Below are positions 58,501-64,000 of a stretch of 64,000 bases of DNA, piece by piece (the stretch's first letter is position 1; every line of letters starts with the position of its first letter). The notes under the pieces were generated by a model. That model did not search any database, was not told where the DNA came from, and saw only the letters and a program-made list of their open reading frames with translations. Source of the stretch: Ficedula albicollis (lineage: Eukaryota; Chordata; Aves; Passeriformes; Muscicapidae); contig NC_021675.1 in assembly GCF_000247815.1 (NCBI RefSeq), forward strand, positions 61,349,029 to 61,413,028, written 5' to 3'. The position numbers and the translations under genes were made by a program.

Positions 58501-61048
58501 TGTTAAGACTCAAAAGTCAACGTTTTTCACTAAAAGTATTTATTTTAATGCATAAATTTGAATTACAAACCCAAGCCACACTCAGAAAGTCTGTGCAGGA
58601 ATTAAGATTAGTATATTTTCAGAAAATCTTTGATATATGCTCCTTGTAGAATCATTTACAACAGTTATAAGCTAAATTTACACCATCATAATATATTTAT
58701 GATCAAAAATTATGCAAGAGAACATAACCTTCAATCCCACAGAAATCAATAAATCTTTAATAACACCATCAAAACTAATTTCAATGCTTTTCTAAATGCA
58801 ACTTTCATCAGTACTTCATATGCCCCATATTTCTGAGACATTGCTCTATCATTCTTGATTGTAAGAGAGTCTAGGCCTTCTAAATAGGTCTTCCACTTAA
58901 CAGTTTACACTTTATTATAGTAAGAACTCAGTAAAGAGGAAATATGTAAACATCTCACCTGTCTCTGATTCCTTTGCTTTGTCAACACACCTGCAAAAAA
59001 CTCTACAAAGTTCTCAAACAGGGACTTTGAGAAATAATCTAAGGCATATGCAGCAGCCAGATAAGGTAAAAGACGCCATTGCTGGAAAAAAAAGAAATAA
59101 ATTGATCACAAATTGATAGATGTTTTAAATGGTTGTTATATTGAACCAATTTTTACTGTGTTCAAAATGTAAAACTGCTTAATGGAGAAGAGAACAATAA
59201 CCACCTATAATATAATTTAATTAAATTTAATTATGTTATAGCTGGTTATTGTTCTCTCTATACAAGTTATAGTTTTATTGTTTTAGTTCTCACATTTCAT
59301 GAATGTGTGATAAGAATTCTGTTAAACCAGGGAAAAAGTTCACTGAAGCTTTGGGCACCAAAGACATATTTTTTCCATGTGTTTATAAACTGTCTGGCAT
59401 GCCAGGAGCAATCATGATTCATAAGTTGCTTCAGCACAAACATGACAGAGGTTGTAACCATTTCATGGGGTTCAGGAAGGAAAAGAAAAACTGCTTGAAA
59501 GTCTTTGTGGTAAAGGAAAAAGGGAATGAGAGTTTCAGCAAGCACAACCCACAGAACAAGCCAAAACTGGGAAAAATTGAGAGACTCAAATAGCAGAAAG
59601 CAGACCCTGGCTTATTGTGAAATGGTGGAAGGAAGGCATCTACCATCAATTTGCAGAATCTCATGAAATCTTTCAACATTGCAAGATAAGTGTCAACCTG
59701 GAAAAAGGCACCCACATTTCAGCTGGGCAGGTTTGTTTTCAGCACTTTTTCTATATGAACCTTGGTCATTCAGCAGATCTGAGTTTTCTTTTTTCCCCAG
59801 TTATTCTACATACACTTTTATCTATTTTTTTCAGAGCAAAAACTGGTTTTCATCTGCATAAACTGCAGGTAAACCTTGGTTATAATCCCCTTAAATCAGT
59901 ATTAGCTTGAGACTTCTCCACATCGAATGTCACTGAGTTCTATACTTTTAAAGCATAGAGGCTACAAATGAGAAACTTAGTGCAGCAACAAAAGAAGCAG
60001 TGATATTTTGAAACAAATGCTACTTTCTACACTGCAGTACTTTCACATGTGCATGTAAGACAGATTTTCTCTTAAAAGGTTACCATTTTAGAAGACAAAT
60101 GTTTCTAGGTACTTCAGAGAAACATATATTTTTTTGGTTTTGCTGTTCCAAGAACTTCTGTTAAAAGCCTGGCCATGCCAGGAGAAGGTTTTGAGTTGGA
60201 ATGAACCCCCACAGCTGTACTAGAATGGCGCTTCAGGTGACACAGACAACTTTAATTTGACTAACTTCAGGGTCACTACCATGATCTGCAGTAGCTCTGA
60301 ATGTGAGTTTCATCATCTAGAAGTCTGTAGATGGAATTCCAAAGCATTTACCTGCATTTGGTACTCAAGGACAGGTATTTCTTCATCCTCAGTTGGTCCA
60401 AACTGACGGCGAGCTGCTGAGAAGCGAATGGCTACTGCCAAGGCAAGCTTTAAATTGGTCATGGAAATTCCTGTGATCATAATTCTGCCAGAGGACAAGG
60501 ATCCCAGAGCTGCACTGAAACGTTCTTTAACCTCCTGAATGAATAGAAAGCACAGAATGAATGCTAATGAGGCTAACATTTCATTTTACCTCCATGAAGA
60601 TGCAACTTGGTAGTATGATCAGAAGCAATTTTGTCAATTTTGTTTCTTGACTCGCTCAGATGAGGTATTCAGGTGAGACTCAGAGCAGCCTTGCTTGAAC
60701 ACAGTCAAACTCTAAACTCTTTGGGATCAGTGGGGTCATGCAAAGAGCATGAAGATCAGTAAAGTCAGCAGTGTGAGTTGAGACATCTCTAAAATGCAAT
60801 TAAAAAAACAACATTCATATCTCACGTGACATTGTCAATAGCCTTCTTAAGTTCAGGTATTCAGTACTTCCTGACATAAGAGGCACATTGCAGTGTCTCT
60901 CAACCTACATATATCTTTATATATTTAATGAAAAAAGACCTTGTTTCCTACCTTGATAGAACTGGAGTACTTCCCCTCAGCTGTGACATCTCCAACTACA
61001 TTCAGTATGTTTTCTTTTGGTATTCTGACATTGTGGAACATGGCAAAT
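46407..61048 (-). CDS. ACOX3: ACOX3, peroxisomal acyl-CoA oxidase 3 (partial, last 11 coding exons)
   Basis: ACOX3 oxidises CoA esters of 2-methyl-branched fatty acids (pristanoyl-CoA) to the trans-2-enoyl-CoA, passing electrons from FAD to oxygen to form hydrogen peroxide in the peroxisome. Eleven exons, read from high to low coordinate, join in frame across GT-AG introns to 1,324 coding bases (440 residues plus stop). Their order matches the C-terminal two thirds of vertebrate ACOX3, which is about 700 residues. Landmarks are [10 protein letters not shown], the conserved [17 protein letters not shown] block, [20 protein letters not shown], and a C-terminal SRL peroxisomal targeting signal. 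These motifs, especially [10 protein letters not shown] and [16 protein letters not shown], fit ACOX3 better than ACOX1 or ACOX2. Exons encoding the N-terminal flavin domain were not found up to base 64,000 and presumably lie beyond it. No frameshift or stop was seen, so the gene appears intact over this part. Confidence 0.95.
49628..49714 (-). CDS. ACOX3: ACOX3 exon J
   Basis: An 87-base exon of 29 codons with acceptor ttttaaacag and donor gtaagaaa. It reads [20 protein letters not shown] and then SAIGKASGE. The [10 protein letters not shown] block is highly conserved in ACOX3. A damaged relative of this exon lies at 30007-30083. The intron on its 5' side holds a 113-base tandem duplication. 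Confidence 0.96.
50095..50322. repeat. Two-copy tandem duplication, unit 113, in ACOX3 intron
   Basis: aactcaatgatgaaataaaa begins copies at 50095 and 50208. They are identical over about 100 bases and differ only near the end, where the second has an extra agtat. It lies in the intron between exons I and J. Confidence 0.96.
50516..50583 (-). CDS. ACOX3: ACOX3 exon I
   Basis: A short 68-base exon, acceptor tttttaaag and donor gtaagcct. It completes the Gly codon and reads [20 protein letters not shown] then YR, matching the G-Y-x-S-G-E-Q motif of ACOX3. It is too short to appear as a free-standing open frame and is recognised by homology and by phase with both neighbours. Confidence 0.93.
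51057..51231 (-). CDS. ACOX3: ACOX3 exon H
   Basis: A 175-base exon, acceptor tctcctaag and donor gtgagatc. It encodes [20 protein letters not shown], a Pro-rich turn (HGPGVP), and then [18 protein letters not shown], with one base of the next Gly codon. This is the C-terminal helical domain. It is more GC-rich and contains more CpG than the surrounding introns. Confidence 0.96.
52921..53070. repeat. Two-copy tandem duplication, unit 79, in ACOX3 intron
   Basis: cacagatcatcccatgttga begins copies at 52921 and 53000. The second lacks ggtc and has one substitution in tgcagagtt(g/c)actg. Confidence 0.95.
53355..53445 (-). mobile_element. Possible ancient CR1-like fragment
   Basis: The stretch gagatgaaaaagacccatta ggtcatctagtttacctacc tgccagagcaagattctttc resembles the 3' end of old CR1-type LINEs, in which a blood-group-like phrase 'aaagggacc-attaggtcatctagtcc' recurs. 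It is short and diverged and lies in the ACOX3 intron between exons G and H. Confidence 0.4.
53808..53923 (-). CDS. ACOX3: ACOX3 exon G
   Basis: A 116-base exon, acceptor ttttcatag and donor gtaatgat. Two bases complete a Val codon, then 38 codons read [20 protein letters not shown], followed by a charged stretch ending [10 protein letters not shown]. The [13 protein letters not shown] helix is strongly conserved in ACOX3 proteins. Confidence 0.96.
54234..54298. repeat. T/G-rich low-complexity tract
   Basis: Runs of T broken by a run of eight to nine G, GGG, and TTTG motifs, in the ACOX3 intron between exons F and G. No coding meaning is apparent. Confidence 0.75.
55311..55424 (-). CDS. ACOX3: ACOX3 exon F
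   Basis: A 114-base exon, acceptor gtatttcag and donor gtaggctt. It reads (D)[17 protein letters not shown], then [20 protein letters not shown], with split codons at both ends that join cleanly to its neighbours. It belongs to the variable linker leading into the C-terminal helical domain. The intron on its 5' side (55425-56582) contains a CR1 fragment. Confidence 0.92.
55812..56330 (-). mobile_element. CR1 LINE fragment in an ACOX3 intron
   Basis: It begins with cagagtcacagaatcacaga and atggtttgggctgcaaggga, then shows tccactagaccagattgctc, tccagggatggggcatctgc, tctcaccacccctgcagaga, agtttaaagccattcccctt, an A/T-rich insertion (about 56100-56150), and ctctctgagcctgtcttcat. The order is that of CR1 in reverse complement. 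It sits in the intron between exons E and F, in the same orientation as the gene. Confidence 0.9.
56583..56702 (-). CDS. ACOX3: ACOX3 exon E (catalytic YEGDNN motif)
   Basis: A 120-base exon, acceptor cttctgaag and donor gtatgttt. It completes a Met codon, then reads [20 protein letters not shown] and [14 protein letters not shown]. By alignment with ACOX1 (family knowledge, not computed here), the Glu of the Y-E-G-D-N-N motif is the catalytic base that removes the alpha proton from the substrate. The residues after NYL (MSWMNCIR) are poorly conserved. Confidence 0.96.
56991..57103. repeat. Two-copy tandem duplication, unit 56, in ACOX3 intron
   Basis: gatcctgtatgggtttaggg begins copies at 56991 and 57047. 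A single a/g difference separates them. It lies between exons D and E. Confidence 0.96.
57238..57358 (-). CDS. ACOX3: ACOX3 exon D
   Basis: A 121-base exon with acceptor ttcacaaag and donor gtaagtta. Forty codons run from [20 protein letters not shown] to [14 protein letters not shown], and the last base starts the Met codon completed by exon E. The CGGHGY motif is one of the strongest acyl-CoA oxidase signatures, and KPLASWT is typical of ACOX3. Confidence 0.97.
57759..57774. repeat. Short (CT)n tract in ACOX3 intron
   Basis: Eight CT dinucleotides in the intron between exons C and D. Confidence 0.85.
58959..59081 (-). CDS. ACOX3: ACOX3 exon C
   Basis: A 123-base exon (41 codons) beginning [20 protein letters not shown] and ending TKQRNQRQ. 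Acceptor is a run of T followed by ccag, and donor is gtgagatg. The length equals the corresponding segment of mammalian ACOX3. The middle part ([14 protein letters not shown]) is more divergent than the start, as usual for this surface-exposed stretch of the family. Confidence 0.95.
59189..59257. repeat. Near-perfect inverted repeat (hairpin)
   Basis: The left arm begins agagaacaataacca and continues cctataatataattt. The right arm ends tggttattgttctct after aattatgttatagc. Over about 28 bases the arms are complementary apart from one C-C clash and one G-T position, with a small AT-rich loop. It lies in the ACOX3 intron between exons B and C, 108 bases from exon C. Confidence 0.85.
60352..60534 (-). 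CDS. ACOX3: ACOX3 exon B
   Basis: A 183-base exon of exactly 61 codons, acceptor ttcattcag and donor gtaaatgct. It encodes [17 protein letters not shown], then a helix ending [20 protein letters not shown], and closes with [15 protein letters not shown]. The ARRQFGP and E-E-I-P-V-L-E-Y stretch is a hallmark of the acyl-CoA oxidase family and lies near the flavin and dimer contacts. The intron to exon A is only 417 bases. Confidence 0.97.
60952..61048 (-). CDS. ACOX3: ACOX3 exon A (first exon in window)
   Basis: This 97-base exon is preceded on the minus strand by an aaacag acceptor and followed by a gtaggaaa donor. Its first base completes a Gly codon, then 32 codons follow, starting [10 protein letters not shown] and ending SSSIK. 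The text corresponds to the loop of acyl-CoA oxidases where the conserved V-R-I-P segment precedes the helical domain. It is the most 5' coding exon I could find. The phase shows that at least one further exon lies upstream, at higher coordinates. Confidence 0.93.
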
Positions 61049-63236
61049 CTGTTTAAACAAGCACACAAACAGTATAAAATCGATGTCTACATACTCTGAG
61101 GTGTTTATATTACAGAAAAAAGGTCATAAGAAGAATAGGATTGCAAAATTATCTCAGGCATGTCAGTGAACTGAAAACAGTGCCTGTCAGGCCATGTAGG
61201 CAATTTTAGGGAAGTATGCCTGGGCCAACAAAGACTTTCAGACTCAGAATAGTACAACAAATTCAAGAAGATAAATTATTCATTATAACTTCTGATTTTT
61301 GATTTTTCGCTTTAAAAAGATGATGCTTACAAAACCAAAAAAACACTTCATTGATTCTAGGAGACCATTTCAGCAGCTTTGTAAGGAAAAAAGTTAAAAA
61401 AAAAGTAATGGAAGGATGAGCAATGGTATTCTGGTTGAGGGAAGGGACAAGTTACTTATTAGAGACCTTGTACACGGTCAGTTTGACAGGTACTTTCACT
61501 GGCACCTCAGAAGGCTGTACTGAATTCTCAGGCTGCATGACTTAGGTTGCCTAGGTTGGTAACTTAGCTGTCAAAAAGCTTGGGAAGATGAACAACTTCC
61601 TTCTGCTGCCTAGAATGGGACTGGGTCATTCTGATTCCAAATAATTCCCTGCCTCAAACAATTCTGCAGAGCTATATTCATAACTGAGGTGCTGTTTAGT
61701 CCAGTCTGGAGACTGCTTTGGAATAGAGACACTATATATTTTTATGAGTCTAAACTATAGATCTGTGAGGATCACTCATTCTACTGCAATGCAAATAAGG
61801 ACATAGATGAAATAGTGCTATGAAAAGCACTAAAGTGCTGAAAAGAAAATTTTCCTTTGTTTAAAATCAAATTAGGAATTCTGTTCCCTGAAAGAAAAGG
61901 AAGAGCAGGATAACCCTTTCTAAATTGCATCACTCTAGCAGCAATAAAGAGGGAAGGTCTTAAGATAGAGACAATGCCCTGAGTATTCATATTCTTCAGG
62001 AAGAAAGTGATTGAACTGCTTCACCCAAATGGGCAACACAATTTAGCACAATAGCAGCAGTATCAACCCCACTCACGAATATCTATCTAATAGCACTTGA
62101 AAAGCTGTATTTGTAATCAAAGAAAATTCCTTTTTCCTGCCAATAAAGGCTGATCTATTTAATATGGCTCGTGAGAGCCAGATTTTTCACATTAATAAAT
62201 TACATAAGGGCTGCATTGCTGCATGTGCTTTTAAATTATGAGTTGTTTCCAAGGAAACATATCTGAATACTGAATTTATTCAGCCTTAGAGATACACAGT
62301 ATTTTCAGACTTAGACACAGAGAAAGATGGGCTATCCTAACCAAGAACCAGCTGCCTCAACAAGGCTAATAAGTGCTTTGTTAAATGCCAATTTCAGTGA
62401 GACTACACTACTTTGTAATAGAAACAAATTCAGATTTTCCAAAAATCTGATTTCCATCTATGGTTTTTTTTTTCATAACACTGAAAATAAAAAAAATCTC
62501 TTTTTAGAAAGATCTTTTGGCTAAATTGACATTCCCTGCTCCCTGTATCCCAAACAGAATCACAACTAAAACTGTACAACAACCAATATTTTTAAGCAAT
62601 AGCATGCATCTTAGAAAGAACTTGAGCTTGTTAATTATTATTAATCATTACTTTAATTACAGAAGAGTGTGTGTGGCAAGGTTTATGTTTCTAGTTTACA
62701 GTCTTTTTTTCACAGTTGCTGTCCATCCATAGAATTCCAAGAAGGTGCTTCCCCCTAGGGCCTTACAATGCAAGCAAAAGGCAGGAAGCTACAAATATGT
62801 TTAAACAGTGAAGCAGACACTAATTACTGAAGAATATTTTCCTGACAGGATGCCTGTCAGTCACAGCACATCAGCAGCTCATCAACTGCATTTTTTACAA
62901 GCCATTTGAGCAAATGAGAATTTTAAGAAAAAATCAGAGTGATGAAAGTAAGGGAGCTCCTTGGACATTTTTGAGGATCTCTCTCAAAAAGGAAGGGAGG
63001 CATGGAAGAAAGCAATGAAATATTATTTTTAAAAGCTATTGAATGGGTGATAAAAACTGGAATTATAAATCAGACTAAAGGAAGAGTTGACCTAATGGAG
63101 AGATGATACAACCTTTGGGGCACATATTAGGACAATATTTCAAAGGGGCCCAATACTTTGGCTTTCTCTCTGCAACTACATATTTGGAAGAAGCTTAGCC
63201 TTGTACGTGGTTAATGGTAAGATTTCATGGCAGCAT
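61049..63236 (-). other. Probable ACOX3 intron upstream of exon A
   Basis: The phase of exon A requires an exon at higher coordinates. I searched the minus strand to 64000 for the conserved Gly-Leu-Asp segment expected next and did not find it, so this AT-rich stretch and the CR1 that follows it are taken as intron. Confidence 0.6.
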
Positions 63237-63518
63237 TCATAGAGTCACTAGGGTGGAAAACACCTCCAGTATCAGTGTACAACCTTTACACCAGCAGCAC
63301 CCTGTTCACCACTAAACCATGTCCCCAGGTACGACATCCACACATCTTCTGAACACTTCCAGGGATGATGATTCCACCCCTTTTCCCTGGGCAGCCTGTC
63401 TCAATGTCTGAACATTCTTTCAGTGAAGAAATTTTTCCCCAGTATCTAACCTAAACCTCCCCTGGTACAACTTGAGGACACTTCCTTTTGTTGTGTCATT
63501 TGTTACCTGGGAGATAAT
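63237..63518 (-). mobile_element. CR1 LINE fragment near the window end
   Basis: The plus strand reads tcatagagtcactagggtgg, then caccagcagcaccctgttca, ttccagggatgatgattcca, tgggcagcctgtctcaatgt, ttcagtgaagaaatttttcc, ctaacctaaacctcccctgg and caacttgaggacacttcctt. This is a CR1 3' region in reverse complement. It probably lies in an ACOX3 intron upstream of exon A. Confidence 0.88.
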
Positions 63519-64000
63519 GACTGAATAAAATGGCAAATTTTCCTCTGTTATGTGTTCTGTTTTATATACTGTAGTGATTAGTTCAATTCACTGAGCAAAG
63601 TTGTGCAGTTGTAGAAATTTTCTTATATTGACCTGTGCTTAAGACTCAAGTATTCATAAAAAGCAAATTGAAAGCTACTACTTTATAAATCTATATAACA
63701 ATTGCCTACTTCTAGGAATTCCAAGCCTACTCATAACAAACATGTGACAGATGTGTGCTGTACAAAAAAGTTCCCAAGATGATCTAAACTGTTTTACCCA
63801 CTTTTACTTGCTGTGATACAATCCCAAACAGTTAAATCTAAGGGGACTCTTCTGTTGGAAAGAGTGAAAAACCTTGAAGAAAGTTTTATTATAGTCTGTC
63901 GTGCACAAATATAAGGACGCTAATTCTATAACACATAAAAGATGATCTAAAATTATTATGATTAAAAACTACAAGCACACCCTTTTTTAATAAATTCTTT

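Overview
This window looks like nuclear DNA of a bird. Six truncated copies of the CR1 LINE family are present, the one recognisable gene has compact introns (0.4 to 3.1 kb), and the only clear protein-coding content is a multi-exon gene with GT-AG introns, so most single-frame open reading frames here are noise. No prokaryotic or viral gene, CRISPR array, tRNA or rRNA was seen.

The main gene is ACOX3, the peroxisomal acyl-CoA oxidase of the branched-chain (pristanoyl-CoA) pathway, on the minus strand from about 61.05 kb down to a stop codon at 46.41 kb. Eleven consecutive coding exons join in frame to give the C-terminal 440 residues of a protein that is about 700 residues in vertebrates. 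They end in Ser-Arg-Leu, a peroxisomal targeting signal. The 5' exons were not found and must lie past base 64,000. A second, damaged ACOX3-like exon lies at 30.0 kb on the same strand, 16 kb beyond the end of the gene. It carries a 10-base deletion and has lost the splice acceptor, which suggests an old tandem duplication that decayed.

Layout: 1-14.1 kb is AT-rich intergenic DNA with two CR1 fragments. 14.17-15.06 kb is an 899-base run of C, almost certainly not a faithful picture of the chromosome. 22.2-24.0 kb is a large (AATCC)n array grown inside a CR1 element, ending in six copies of a 45-base higher-order unit. 26.4-27.1 kb is a (CT)n tract with a 382-base C run inside it. 30.0 kb holds the ACOX3 exon relic. 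31-46 kb is gene-poor. 46.4-61.0 kb is ACOX3, and 61-64 kb is probably its next intron.

The most striking pattern is a swarm of at least fifteen two-copy tandem duplications (unit 28-133 bases) scattered across the window. There is also a near-perfect AT-rich hairpin inside an ACOX3 intron at 59.2 kb. No previously undescribed multi-gene system is supported by the sequence.
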